From Sanguinoderma infundibulare (lineage: Eukaryota > Basidiomycota > Agaricomycetes > Polyporales > Polyporaceae): a stretch of DNA of 64,000 nucleotides. The position numbers and the translations under genes were made by a program. Shown here piece after piece: positions 23,386 to 34,724 of the stretch. The stretch is from the NCBI GenBank assembly GCA_032821775.1, contig JAVLRN010000004.1, positions 1,612,001-1,676,000 of the forward strand, written 5' to 3'. Below the pieces are notes generated by a model. The model saw only the letters and a list, made by a program, of their open reading frames with translations. It did not search any database and had not been told where the DNA came from. Numbering within the stretch: position 1 is the stretch's first letter; every line of letters starts with the position of its first letter.

Positions 23386-23701
23386 CCCACACACCACCTC
23401 CACAAGTCGTCCGACGTCCTCCCGGGCGTGCGCGTATCCGACCGGTCCCCCACGACGCCGAGCGGGGACGGCGCGAGTCCGCCACGCGCGCCGTCGTCGC
23501 TGGGGGACGATCCGACGGTGGCGACAGACGGGGCGACGAGGAGGAGAGAGCGGGGAGGCACGGGCACGGGCACGAGGGCCGGAACGCGTGGACGGAAGAG
23601 CGGCCGATGGGCATCGAGCCGACGGAGCGCGGTGCGTGCGTCCGCTTTCGTGTTTCGTAGCTCCTCGCGCTCGCAATCGGCTGGCGCAAGGTCACATACA
23701 T

Positions 23702-23968
23702 ATGTATCGGTCGCTGACCGGAAGACGATCGTGCACTTGCTCACAGGCGGCGTCGCGATCGGCGGCGGCGTCGGCGACGGACAAGGTGCTTGGCAAGGCG
23801 CAGAAGGTGACATGTCCGTTTCATCTCCGAGGATCTGTGAGGCTGACGATGTTGGTGCAGGTCGCCGGGAAGATGATGCGCAACGCGGAGATGCACGAGA
23901 AGGGGGAGCTGCGCGAGGCGGGCAGCAAGGCGGCGGTGAAGGGGGAGGGGCGCGCGCCCCACGATTAG
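23702..23968 (+). CDS. Small CsbD-like protein, about 70 aa, 2 exons
   Basis: Exons 23702-23806 and 23861-23968. The end of exon 1 (SATDKVLGKAQK) joins in phase to VAGKMMRNAEMHEKGELREA, GSKAAVKGEGRAPHD and stop. Basidiomycete genomes hold many short, charged proteins with this KxxGKxxKxxGK...KGELRExGxKAA pattern, related to the CsbD-like stress family; the role is unclear. The start is weak: the frame is open far upstream, and the first exon as drawn has a serine/alanine/cysteine-rich head, so an additional upstream exon is possible. The intron is 54 nt, divisible by three and open. The gene ends 419 bases before the converging H2A.Z gene. Confidence 0.5.
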   Translation: MYRSLTGRRSCTCSQAASRSAAASATDKVLGKAQKVTCPFHLRGSVRLTMLVQVAGKMMRNAEMHEKGELREAGSKAAVKGEGRAPHD

Positions 23969-24386
23969 ACTAGAAGAAACGGCATTGAGCAGATGATTGT
24001 ATTTCTTGAGAGTACACGCACGTGTATTGTTGTCGTCGATAATTGTGAATTCGTCATGGAACCTGTGCAATTGTGAGACGGTGAGGAGAAAGCGGACGCA
24101 CCATAATGTTTTAAATGTGTGACATCCGTGCGACCGAAAGACTTTTGCCGGAGCAAAGGGCATTCTACACAGTCAGCGTATACATACAAGATTGTACTGT
24201 ACAGAGGGATAAGACAGCGTAAGATGACGATTGAATAACACAGAGCACTCCAGAGTTCGGGTTCGAATCGACTATTACAAGTGCGGACAAGATGAAGCAA
24301 CCGAACGATGGCGACGAGGTGAAGCCACGGCGGTATACGAACACGGATACCAAGAAAGTTGGGGAGGTCGAGGAGGGGCGGGACAT

Positions 24387-25122
24387 CTATTGAGCGGCCG
24401 CATCGCCCTTCTTTTGCTTTCCCTGCGTGAGGCTCTTGTGGATGAAGGGCAGGACACCTGTGCGGAGCCGCGGGAGGGTCGTCAGAGGACGATGAAATTG
24501 GGGAAGGTGAAAAAAAGGCAGACCTCCACCGGCGATGGTCGCGCGGACAAGGGTATCGAGTTCCTCGTCGCCGCGGATGGCGAGTTGGAGGTGGCGCGGG
24601 GTTATACGCTTCACGCGGAGGTCTTTGGATGCATTTCCTATGTATGACAATCAGCTTTCTTGTGTCTGGAGCGCGGGGGGCGCGCCCAATGCAGGCGTAA
24701 CGCGCGAGCGACGGAAGTGTGCCAGAAGGTGGATAGGGACGTACCGGCAAGTTCGAGGACCTCAGCGGTGAGATACTCGAGGATAGCGGAGGTGTAGACG
24801 GCTGCTTTTGCGCCTATGCGGACGTTGAACTGGGTGCGCTGCTTGAGGTATCTGTGAATACGGCCAACAGGGAACTGCGAAAGGAGCGCGGAGGTTAAAG
24901 GTCAGTATTTGTCTATTCTACGTTTAAATTGTCCGTCTCGAGCAATCCAAGGCTGAAGCGCGGGAACGAAAGAGTCGACCAAGGAGTGGAACGTACCTGG
25001 AGACCAGCTTTCTGGCTACGTGTCTGAAGGGTGCGCTGCGGGGCATCCGCGGAAGAGTCTGCGGCAGCGGGAGCGGCGGTGGCCGACTTGGACTTTCCTC
25101 CAGTCTTCTTGGGGGACGGCAT
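24387..25122 (-). CDS. HTZ1: Histone variant H2A.Z, 146 aa, 4 exons
   Basis: Replaces H2A in nucleosomes near promoters and silent-chromatin boundaries. Exons (descending): 25122-24997, 24874-24745, 24637-24524, 24457-24387. The lysine-rich tail [15 protein letters not shown] is followed by [20 protein letters not shown], the H2A entry to the histone fold. [20 protein letters not shown], then [19 protein letters not shown] and the acidic patch residues GDEELDTLV follow. The diagnostic H2A.Z sequence [14 protein letters not shown], spanning the last intron, replaces the H2A docking domain, and the SQ[E/D] tail of canonical H2A is missing. The gene sits in the spacer between the two arms of the inverted duplication, divergent from the PalI-like gene about 950 bases away. 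Confidence 0.95.
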
Positions 25123-26076
25123 GTCGTTCGTTCAGAATCCTCGCGTGCAGGATGGGGTGATAGCAATGACGCGACAGGAGCGATGTTTGGTCCTTTACAA
25201 ATACTCGGGCGTACAAACGGCTTTGGGCTTGCGCGTCTGCACTGTACGAGTACAGGGAGAGGAGAACGCACAATTGGAGAGCAAGGAGCGAATGGCTACG
25301 CGACGACCGATCCTACGCGCACTTTGCGCGCGTCGGCGAGAGGAAGCGGACGGGAGGGGCACCGGGACGCGAAAGTGGCTGAACGAGCGCTGCGGGAGAG
25401 CTCGTGGTGGTGGTCGGAGGGCAAGAAGGTTCGCAGCCTACCGCACACACCCTCCGAGTCCGCCGAGAGGGGTACTGCAGGCGCACCGTGAGTGGGTCCC
25501 CTATCAGATCTCTCAACAAGATCTCCAGGCGCCCGACGCGTCGCGGCGTCTGTCACGTGCGGTGCGCCCCGCCTCGCCTCGCGCTTCGGGAACGTGTTTT
25601 TGGTGTGGGACGATGTTGTCAGAGAGCACGGTGGGCACTGGAGTCGCGTCGAGTGCGATGGACAGCACATCGTCCACCGCGGGGAGACAGAGGCCTCGGT
25701 GAGTAGCGCTCACAGCCTGCCTATAGTCTGCGTATTCACGACGCCTCCGTGCGGCATCCATGCCTGAATGCTGCTCGGCCCAGGCCATGTTCGAAGCGAT
25801 GAGGATGAAAGATGCGAGCCCACTCAGGTCGCCTGTCAAATGGCCCCCATACGCGAGGCGAGCGGGCTCCACTCCTCGAGTCGCCCCGTCGTGCCCACCC
25901 CCGCCGCTCACCTCTATCGTCAGCTCTAGAAGATCTCCACCTCTATATCCTCTCGTCTGACGAACCAACGATCTCCCTGCTTCCTCGCCCTGATTTCCCC
26001 ACCGCTGTGACGACTTCTATACCATCCGTCCCGCCCATCGCGATTCGCAGATACCGTCGCTAGTCCACCCAACGAC
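25123..26076. other. Divergent intergenic region between H2A.Z and PalI-like gene
   Basis: About 950 bases without a recognisable gene. It must contain both promoters. The stretch before 26077 is C/T-rich, as in other fungal 5' leaders. Open frames on both strands here (for example 25031-25702) have no motif and partly overlap H2A.Z exon 1. Confidence 0.5.
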
Positions 26077-27384
26077 ATGGCCTTGTCGCGCGCGTTCCAC
26101 ATACCGGGCATCATATTCCTCTTCGCCTCCTTCGTCCTCCTCTTCCTCGTCTCAATATCCCTCCCATACATCACCGTCCTAGACTTCGTGCGCGTACACT
26201 TCAACGACGGCTTCCCGACAGTCAACTCTGACTCAAATCCCGTCGACGAAATACGGGTGAGTGTTCCATCGCCTCCCTTCCCCCACGTTTTCCTGATGTC
26301 TCCTCAATGCATTTATTTCGTCCTCGACTTGGCGGATCGATTAGTTTGGCACTTGGTGAGTGACACTGGCAACTAGGACACGCAGCGCACCAGCTGAACG
26401 CCGAGACCAGGGCGGCATGCTGGTACCAACAAAATGGCGACCGCGGCTGTGGCTCCGTTCATAACGCCTACTCCACCACCATCTTCGATGCGCAGCGCCA
26501 CGGCTCCGTCGACATCGTGCCCTCCTGGACGCGCGGTCTCGCCATCCACCCTGTCGGTGCGTACATCCCCTCCCCCTAGCGTGCTCGATTCCTGTGGATG
26601 CTGGACGTTGGACGCTCTGAGCGACAACTGATGGGACGTGATGAACGAGCTGAGCGGGCATCTCATGTGTGGTAAGATTCTGACCTTGGCCCTTGCGCCC
26701 GCTTTCTTCCAACGGCTCTATGACACCCTCCTCAACAAACAATATGGCAAAACAGAAACCGTCCGGGCCGTTCGACACTGATGTCGTGCTACCTTAAGAA
26801 GTGGAGCAGCGCCAGCCGAGCTCGCAGGCTGTTGAAGACGACCCCGTCCCTTAGCGTCCCGTAGCCCATCACCTCGAGCGTCCCGTGTCCACGTCCAGAG
26901 CGAATGAACACCCCTCCTCCCGCCCCATGCTGCTGAAACTAACGGAAACCCCACAGCTGCCGTAGTAACACTAATCGCGTTCTTCCTCTCCTTATTCACC
27001 CACGTCACCGCGCGCCTCTTCGCGTCTATCTCCGCCTTCCTCGCCGCCTCCCTCGCGCTGGTTGCCTTCCTGTGCGACGTCGCGCTCTACGCCTGGGTCA
27101 AACGCCAGGTCGGTTCCCTCGACGGCGTCAGCTCGAGCACGGACACCGCACCCGGTGAGTACCCTTCCTTTTTCTCTGCACCTCTCCATCACCTCGCGCC
27201 AGTTCCAACGCCGGGCTGACAATACCGCGCAGCTTTCTGGATTGCGTTCGTCTGCTTCCTGCTGCTCACATTCGCGGGCTGCACGATGTGCCTCGGGCGG
27301 CGCCGCGACCGGCGCGACGACGCCACCAAGTACAAGTACTCGTGGAAGGACCGTTTCGCTGCCAACAAGAACGTTGCTGCCTGA
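26077..27384 (+). CDS. SUR7/PalI (Rim9-like) membrane protein, 228 aa, 5 exons
   Basis: Four-pass plasma-membrane protein of the SUR7/PalI family. Some members take part in the Rim/Pal alkaline-pH signalling pathway, others in eisosomes. Exons 26077-26256, 26345-26355, 26411-26556, 26957-27154, 27233-27384. The first membrane helix is near residues 10-30. The second exon is only 11 nt and adds the FGTW motif, followed by ACWYQQNGDRGC, the family's extracellular cysteine loop. Helices 2-4 follow: VVTLIAFFLSLF; AFLAASLALVAFLCDVALY; and FWIAFVCFLLLTFAG. The C-terminus is short and basic. Intron 3 is 400 nt, far longer than the others in this window, and holds nothing I recognise. Confidence 0.82.
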
Positions 27385-27667
27385 ACGTCCGGACGCGCCG
27401 CCCATCTTGGCCTCGCGCTGGTAGACCATTCATCTGCTTGATTCGTTAGATGTTGCGACTGCCGCTTCCCTCCTTGCGCGACACACATACCAACATAGAT
27501 TGGAGACGACTCTGGGACGTCGTGCTCTGCTGCTCGCTTCACGTTTTCATGATTTATGCTCGACGACATACCCCATGCATCACGAGTTACGTAGTCGCCA
27601 TCGTTTTGTATTTTACCCGTTCTCTGTGCTACCCTAGATGCTGTTATTTGATCCTATTTTGTTTTCT

Positions 27668-30600
27668 TTGCGCGTTCCCAATCCAACTACGCGCTTTCGA
27701 ATATGCACTATCGCGAATGTGACGCGGACAGCGGCCACCCCAAGCACGACGCTGGGCCAGTATCCCGTTCTTCCCCGACTTTGAAGGCCACCACTGCCAG
27801 TTCTATTCAGGTGAATCCTGACGTTGGTGCTGACCGCGCAAAAAAAGTGATTTGGGATGTCGTTGGTGCGTGCATTTCAGGGCATGCGAGCGAGCCAAGA
27901 GGCTGACATTGGCAACTCTTTAGGTGCCACGGGCCGGGGAAATACGACTGACTACGTCGGTGCGGGTTCAGGGCAGCCGCCGTGGAGGACGGAAGAAGAG
28001 TCAGTCTGCGCAATGTCTTGCAGCCCCGATCAGCGCGAGGCGAATCGGCTCAATGTTTCGAACAGGAAGCCGGCTACGAGAGCATGCGCTCGCGATGGTC
28101 GATATTCCCGGCTTTCGAATTCGTGTAGATTTATCCCTTCCGTGCTCCCGGTTCGTGTCCTTCGTCTAGGCCATCCGTCGTCCGGAACTATCGCAAGGTT
28201 GTCCCCTGCTGTGCGCCGTTCCTTCCAGAACATGCTTAGGTGGTGTCCACCGCGTCCAATGCAAGACTTCCACATATGCTTTTCCCTGTGTCGCGCGGTT
28301 CACGCTCCACCACATGCAACATAGTCATCTAGGTATGGACGATACATTGTACTGTGTTGTACAGACGTTAGATAAGCCTAGCCAAAGTGTCCAAGTCAAA
28401 TATATGCACTCTCTTCCAAACGCTGTATGCTACCTTGCGACTATCTCCGGAGAAAGCCAACTGGTTACGAGGGCCGACAGAGCACTCAGCCATTTCTAAT
28501 TCAGCCACGCACACACGGTCATCAGTCCTCCATATCTGCACCTTCTCTGGAGTCTTCTCGAATGAGAAATCATGCCCGAGCCCCACAACAAAGAACCTTC
28601 CATTGGGGGAAAAGGCCATGAACTCACCACCGCTCCAAATTTGACCAACTCGTGGATGTTCGCCCTTCTCCAGATCCCAGAGGGTGACACCTCCATCAGA
28701 GTGTCGCACCAGAATGGAACGGCCATCTGGCGAGAACATCGCATGCCACGCAGCCGCCTTCAAAGCCGCCGTGATAACAGGGGATTCTCCAGCTCCGATG
28801 TCCCATACGTTTACAAGCTCCCATGTTGCGATGGCGATCCGGGGGCCCGTCGCGTCGAAGTCCGCATCCAACGCCAGTGCGAGTTGTCCCTGCAGAGCCA
28901 TGAGAGCACGATTGCGTTCCTCCCCAGCGTTCAACATCAACGCTCGGCACCCCGACCCATGCGTAGTGACCAAGATACAGGAGGCATCGGGAGAGAATTG
29001 GAGTTTCCTGATTGCACCTCTCAGGCCTGCACCCTGTTCGTCCTCGAGCACATGGAGCTTCCGGAATGCGACATCGCGTCCATTCGGTCCACTCCAGACA
29101 TGCACCGTTCCATCTCTGGACCCTGTTGCGAGCAACGCACCAGTGCTGGCCCATGCACAGCACTGAACGTTCGAGGCCTTTCCATCGAGGGTTGCAGCGA
29201 GCTCAGGACCGCTGTCGAGGTCCCATACTAGGGCACTTCTCCCAACAGAGACGATGTACCGGCCATCCGGGGAGAAGGCGAGACCTGTGATGAATGATTC
29301 GTCCGCGGTCCAGTCCCATGCGACAGTTCCATCCTGGACGTCGAAGACGACAATGGTAGAGTCTCCTGATGCGGTTGCGAACCATCTGCCGTCTGGGGAG
29401 GCGGTGACTACCCATACATCAGAGTCATACACTGTTGCCATACGTCAATATTACTTCAACCTTTAGGTTTTGGATCCCATTACTCACAGTTTCCAAGCTG
29501 ACCAGGCAGCGGTGTTTGGGGAAATTTGACCCTGAGCACTTTCCGCCTGTTCGCTTCCGCGAAACACCTTTCCATGGCAGAGATCCAAAAGGTCCGTCTG
29601 CTCCATCGAGGAATGTACGTGGGCTCGCAGCTCGGAACTTGAATAACCACGGTGAATGGAAAAGAAGAAGCCAGCATTGCATTCTCAAGCGCACGACACG
29701 CCTGGAAGCAAGCGTCTGAGTAGAGAGTGAGTGGCGCCTCGAAGGAGAGCATGACCGTGATCGTGAGGGCGGGGTTTTTCGATTTGGAAGAAGGGGACAT
29801 GGACTTCAGGATATTGATGACTTTCTGGAACATGTTCACCGGCAGGGGCGAAGAATCGATACGTGGAATGAGGGCGCGGTTCTGCATCGCTGCCATCGCA
29901 TACTTGTCCACCGGCAGGTCAATTGCCAAAGAATCGAGACGTGGAACGAGGGTGCGCAAATTTGCTGGCCAGCAAAAACGTGTATCAGACATCATCTTTT
30001 CAATCGTTCTTCAAAACCGGTATCCTACCTTCAATGTGGGGTCCATGCGTTTCATCTTCCAATGAGCTGAAGAGGCCACAGTATAGCTGAAGATGCTTGA
30101 GACTGGCTTGGGATACCTCCAACAGCAGCTCATCCAGTGCGGAGCTGTTCCCATGATGCAGCTGTGGCGATGTGTAAACGTCAGCTAGATCGTCCAGCGG
30201 TAATGGGATCAAAACAGATGGTGGCGGCTCACCGACAATCTGACCAGACGCAGCTGTTTCACTAAGTGTTGTGGGACGGCGAGGTCCACGGCAACCTCAG
30301 GAGGTACTTGTTCCAGCTGGCGACCACGTCCTATGAAAACCTGGCCACAGGATAGAAATTCTAGGTTTCGGAAAGCAGCCAGGAAGCGGATGAATTCCGG
30401 GGCGGTAGAGAAAGAGACACCGCGAAGGGTCACATCGCGAATGTGGATCCCATAGCGCGTGCAACCCCACAGCGTGGTTCGATGCGGTTCGAGCCTATTG
30501 CGAACCCATGGCCTGCCAGTCATCTCATCCGCCAAGCGGATAAAGCTCCAGTGGCGCAGATTAGGTAGCTTGATAAAGAGGGGCAACGGAAAGGCACTGA

Positions 30601-31410
30601 AGTACATCATAGCAAACTTCTCCTCCAAGTTAGGGCGAAGTGTGACCCGCCAAACCAAGGGAGGTAGCCAAGGATGTGCGTCGAGGAAGTCGACGATGGA
30701 CCGCAACTGCTCGATTGTCCGGATGCAGATATGGGCGAAGAGGCGGCGACGACTGTGGGTTAGGAGGGCGCGACAAGAAAGGGTAAAAGTGGATAGCGTC
30801 TTCGAGTCGTCGCGGGACTCGTCGATGATTTGCTCGATGGTTTCAACGGGAAGGTGGGAGGTGAGCGACATGATGAAACGGTAGTGAAAACAGCGAGAGG
30901 GTGGGGACGGTTTGCGAGTATCCTTAGGTCCTCAAGTCTCGTGGCGTGGAAAAGGCGTGGTCTTGAAGCTTATTTGAGGGCACGAAGGCTGTGGCGCCTA
31001 TGAAGGGAACTCAGTATTCCTGATAAAACCAAACTATTGATGAATGGGTAGATGTTTTCTGTTAAAATTTACCGGCCGGAGGGTATATGTGAGTAGTGAT
31101 AGACAGCGGGTATAACCTCGACCGCGACGATACGCATGCCCCAAACCGGGAATGCCGCGTACGTTGGCTACGCATATGATGTCGATGTGTTCATCAATTG
31201 CAAGAAGTTGGGATGCGGTTGAGTGTTGATGCAAGCACATTTACAAAGAGTGGAAGAAGGTTGATGGATGATGAGCGGACTCACGGTGCAAACTGAGGTC
31301 CCTCCGTAGCGACATTGCCCGGCGTCTGGCAACCTTTCCCAAATTGCATTCGAGATCCGATCATCGAGATCTCACTCGCCTCGCCGAGTTCGTCGTATCT
31401 CCTACTTCTT
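27668..31410 (-). repeat. Right arm of the large inverted duplication
   Basis: Reverse-orientation counterpart of 19905-23385, containing F-box-WD40 copy 2. It is about 260 bases longer than the left arm. Part of the excess is an insertion at about 28080-28250, between the gene's 3' flank and the inner end, where the left arm runs uninterrupted from gttggacgcg into the tagccagctttctg word. Confidence 0.85.
28368..30871 (-). CDS. F-box-WD40 protein, copy 2, 770 aa, 4 exons
   Basis: Paralogue of the gene at 20455, inverted. Exons (descending): 30871-30233, 30161-30029, 29964-29488, 29431-28368, with phases identical to copy 1. The F-box-like start (LPVETIEQIIDESRDD, FTLSCRALLTHSRRRLF), leucine-rich middle and WD40 blades (TASPDGRWFATA, LAFSPDGRYIVSVG, VNVWDIGAGE, VTLWDLEKGE) are all present without a stop. 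Several small in-frame insertions make it 29 residues longer, for example around the PWVRNRLEPHR segment and a VVGLGHDFSFEKTPEK insert in the last blades. The F-box to WD40 intron keeps nearly the same sequence in both copies. Both copies look functional. Confidence 0.8.
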
Positions 31411-33070
31411 TATATACCTGGTGATTTGGGACGGTCATACCTGCACTTCTCTGTTATGTTTGGTCCCTTCGCTCCCTCAAACCGCCGTGCTGCGTGCTCA
31501 GTCCAGGTACACATCGAGAGGCGGCCCTGGGTTGCTTTCCGCGTTCTTCTGTAATTGGCGGGTGGTGACGAGGTAGACAAACGCAATTGGGCCCTGGTGA
31601 GTGAATGAATGCCATTGGGCGAGTTGTGTGCTAATCGAGAGCCTTAAGGCGGACTGCTAGTGTGAACAAAACGACGAATGCGACCGGGACAGCTGCCTTG
31701 CCGCATCGATGAACTGCACTGGAGCGATGGATCCAGAGGCGGGGTTCGTCGCCCGCCATGTCTGCCAACGCTCTTCTTCCTGCACGATCTCTCAGTGGAC
31801 AACGTAACATTTGGACGGAAGGGGCAATATCAATACGATGCCTAGTAAGTTCCGTCTTGAGGTTCGCTCCAAAGCCTCATGAAAATCAGATCCGGTTCAC
31901 ATTCTCCTGCTGTCTCCTGCTCTCCTTCACCGGCGGGGACGGACGAACGCCGCGCCTGCGTGACGGCGTCGTGATGCGGATTGAATGGCGGAACTGATAC
32001 GGGCACACTCCCCTCTTGACTTCCTCTCTTCTATCATGTGATTTCGTCTCTTCTCATGTCGCCCATAGACCCTCGGCTACACTGCATTTAGTTTCCAAGT
32101 GAGACCTCGCGTGCATTGGTCGATCGAACGGCGTCGGAAGGGTAGGAGAATAAAAGTGATCGAGTTCGAACTCGGATCCGAGGGTTCCACTCTAGCAAGT
32201 ATTTTATTCGTTGGGATCCTAGGAAGAGGGATGGCGGCCGACAGTGGTGTGCACTGTGGAGATATGCAACCCGTTAAAAGTACTAGTTCTACAAGGTCCG
32301 ACCGTCCATCCTGTACGCCGCCTCGGGTTCTGCCGATGTCTTCCGAACGGGTTTCCTCTTGGCAGTTTGCACATGCGATCACTCAGCCACACACGATAAA
32401 TGCAGATGCAGATCCTATCGTCTTTCTTAGTCGACATCCGGCTTCCTCTCACCCTGGCAGCCATCCTCCCGTGACAGAAGGCGCATCACAAGCCCATCAG
32501 ATTCAGTGCCAAATGACTCGCCCCCATTCAAGTCGGTTCCGGTAGGATGAACCTTGTTCGTTGTGCCAAGCACACATACTTACTGAATCTTATAGATGTA
32601 CCTGACAGATCCGCAAAGCTATCTGTCTACAGACGACCTCCGAACACGTAAAGTGGCAGGCACAGCACAACCTTCCCTCAATGCCTGGCCGTGAGTAGGA
32701 TAGCTCACCAAGTTCAAGGTCAGGTCTCATTCCAGCGGGCCTCAAGGTGCAGTCCCTATGCATCGATTGGGTCCGAATTGGGTCTCAGAACGAACGAATG
32801 AACTGTTCCGCGATTGCCGCGTCCACACCCACGATGTCCCGCTGTCAAACGCGAGACTAAGCCTCAGTGGCCCTCAGGCGGACAAACCATTGTGTCACCA
32901 ACCGTTGACAGGACGCGAATACGCCTGCACTGCCCGAGGGCTCATGCACAGATATTAATCACTCTTCGTAGATTCATGTCTCCGTTGAGACATCACGCCC
33001 TTCCTCCCATACCCCACATCCACACCCGTACACCTCCTCTCCTTCACAGCCGTTTGGTCGGACTTCGACG
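31411..33070. other. Intergenic, nothing recognised
   Basis: About 1.66 kb without a recognisable gene. Short open frames (31315-31554, 31758-31997, 32099-32545) have no motif and no convincing splice sites. A palindrome around 32162 (tcgagttcgaactcgga) resembles a tRNA T-arm but cannot be extended into a cloverleaf. Confidence 0.5.
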
Positions 33071-33783
33071 ATGCTCTCCTCGACCTACCGCGCCACGCTC
33101 TTCCTCGCGTCCTCCGCCCTCCTCTCCCAGACGGAGGCCGCCGCACCACCAAGCGGGGAGCTCAGCGCGTTCCAATGGTTCCCCAAGCCCATCAACAACA
33201 CGCACGTCCTCGGTATCCACGACACCTCCGACGGCTGCCCCGTCGGCTGGGTCGAGTGCTCCGTCACGACCTGTTACCCCGTCGACGGCTCCACCTGCTG
33301 CTCCGGTACGCGTCGTTCTCCCGCCCGCCCTTTCCGAAGCGCCCCAATGACCGACTGACGACTGACGACCCTCCGCCGACAGACGGCAACTACTGCCCGC
33401 CGGGCGAGTACTGCGACGGCGGCGGATGTTGCCCGAACGGCCAGGTCTGCAGCGGCGTCGCCCCGCCGCCGTCGACCGTCGGCGGCGGGCCCACGTTCAC
33501 GACGTCGTCCATTCTTCGGCCCACGACGAGCTCGTTCCTCGGCATGTCCTCGTCTCCGAGCGTCTCCTTCGGGTTCTCCACCCCGGGCCAGACGACCAAC
33601 TTTGGCTCGGTGACGTTCGGCACCGCGCCCGCAGCGGCGACGACCGCCGGCTCCGCGACGTTCCCCACGGGCCTTGGCATTGGGACGAGCGGCGCGGCCA
33701 CGGTGGACGCTTGGGGCAGCCTGTGGCTCGCTGGACTCGTCGCGGTGGTGATGTGCATAGGTGTGTCATCTTGTTCCGTGTAA
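33071..33783 (+). CDS. Secreted cysteine-rich protein with Ser/Thr tail, 211 aa, 2 exons
   Basis: Exons 33071-33305 and 33383-33783. The N-terminus (MLSSTYRATLFLASSALLSQ) is a signal peptide. The first cysteine unit reads CPVGWVECSVTTCYPVDGST and ends in CC. The intron follows at exactly the position used in the smaller paralogue at 5833. After it come DGNYCPPGEYCDGGGCCP and NGQVCSG, a second granulin-like unit. A roughly 110-residue Ser/Thr/Gly/Pro-rich, probably O-glycosylated stalk follows, then a C-terminal hydrophobic segment (LWLAGLVAVVMCIG) typical of GPI-anchor signals. A further small intron starting at about 33757 could replace the last residues. It is likely a cell-wall or surface protein of unknown role. 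Confidence 0.75.
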
Positions 33784-34724
33784 TCCTTTCGTACCAAAGG
33801 CTTACTGGCCTCGCACCCTTGTAGCATGAATGAGCTCGAGTTGCGAGGAAGATCGCGAACGCACGGCTTCTTGGACACCCCCGATCTTGGTCTCTTTCAT
33901 CTTGATGGTTTTCTAGCGGACATTGACCTCCATCAGCGGTGAAAAATCGTTACGACTGCTCACGATCTTTAATGTACAGATCCCTCGGGGGCTTATACTC
34001 GTAGATGCACATACATAATGTAGGAATATCAACTGAATCTGGATTTTCTTGGCCAGCGCGTGAGTGGACGGGACAGGTCTACTGTGCTCACTGGCAGGTG
34101 CGTTCATGTTCGCGGTGCCATCACACGTGCGGCGTTGTGCAAAACTCCCAAAGGTAGAAGGTCCATCCCAGGGTTTGTTGACCTGAGCCCTTCCAGCTGG
34201 TGGAGACGCATACAGTCGGCGTCGGCGAAGTGGACGTGCCCGACATCAAGGCTGGCGGCGCCGCGGCGACGGGGATGCCCGGATTTGTTATGATCAAGGC
34301 AAGTTTCGATCCAGACGGTTGAGACGACAATGGCCCACAAAACCTCCGTAGTGGACGTCATGAACCAGCGACATCTATTATGTTTGGTTCATCCACGATT
34401 AGGGATTTCGCAGGCAGGCCAGGATCCTTCACGGATTCTTACAAGGCGTTACACACATCCTTAACGTCCGTCTTACGAAGGGATAAGACACATGGGCAGG
34501 TGAAGCTTTGAACGGCGAGGGGTACTTCTCAGTCTATCCGATATCATGTCACATATGCACATGTAAGTTATATCGGCACTCTCGAGATACACATACATCC
34601 CGAGTGCATCGCATCTAGAGCATCACGGCAGCTCATCGTCAGGAACCTATGTGACATGAGAAGCCGGGAGGGCAACTGGCCTCACACTTGTCAAGAATCA
34701 TCAAGACGCGACACTTATGCAACC
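33784..34724. other. Intergenic with a possible coding scrap at about 34160-34315
   Basis: No gene established. One plus-strand stretch near 34190-34315 reads EVDVPDIKAGGAAATGMPGF and ends in a stop. It looks protein-like in composition, but it has no start, no neighbouring exons and no family I can name. The rest shows nothing. Confidence 0.35.

Noticed and set aside
23159..23968. 269-codon plus-strand frame covering the inner end of the left arm
   Set aside because: Its first part is repeat-arm flank with no conserved counterpart frame in the right arm; only the last 70 residues look like a protein family.
25031..25702. 223-codon plus-strand frame between H2A.Z and the PalI-like gene
   Set aside because: It begins opposite H2A.Z exon 1 and shows no motif or splice support; probably promoter DNA with high GC.
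32155..32180. Palindrome with a ttcgaac core, tRNA-like
   Set aside because: The stem pairs do not fit a T-arm and no cloverleaf surrounds it.
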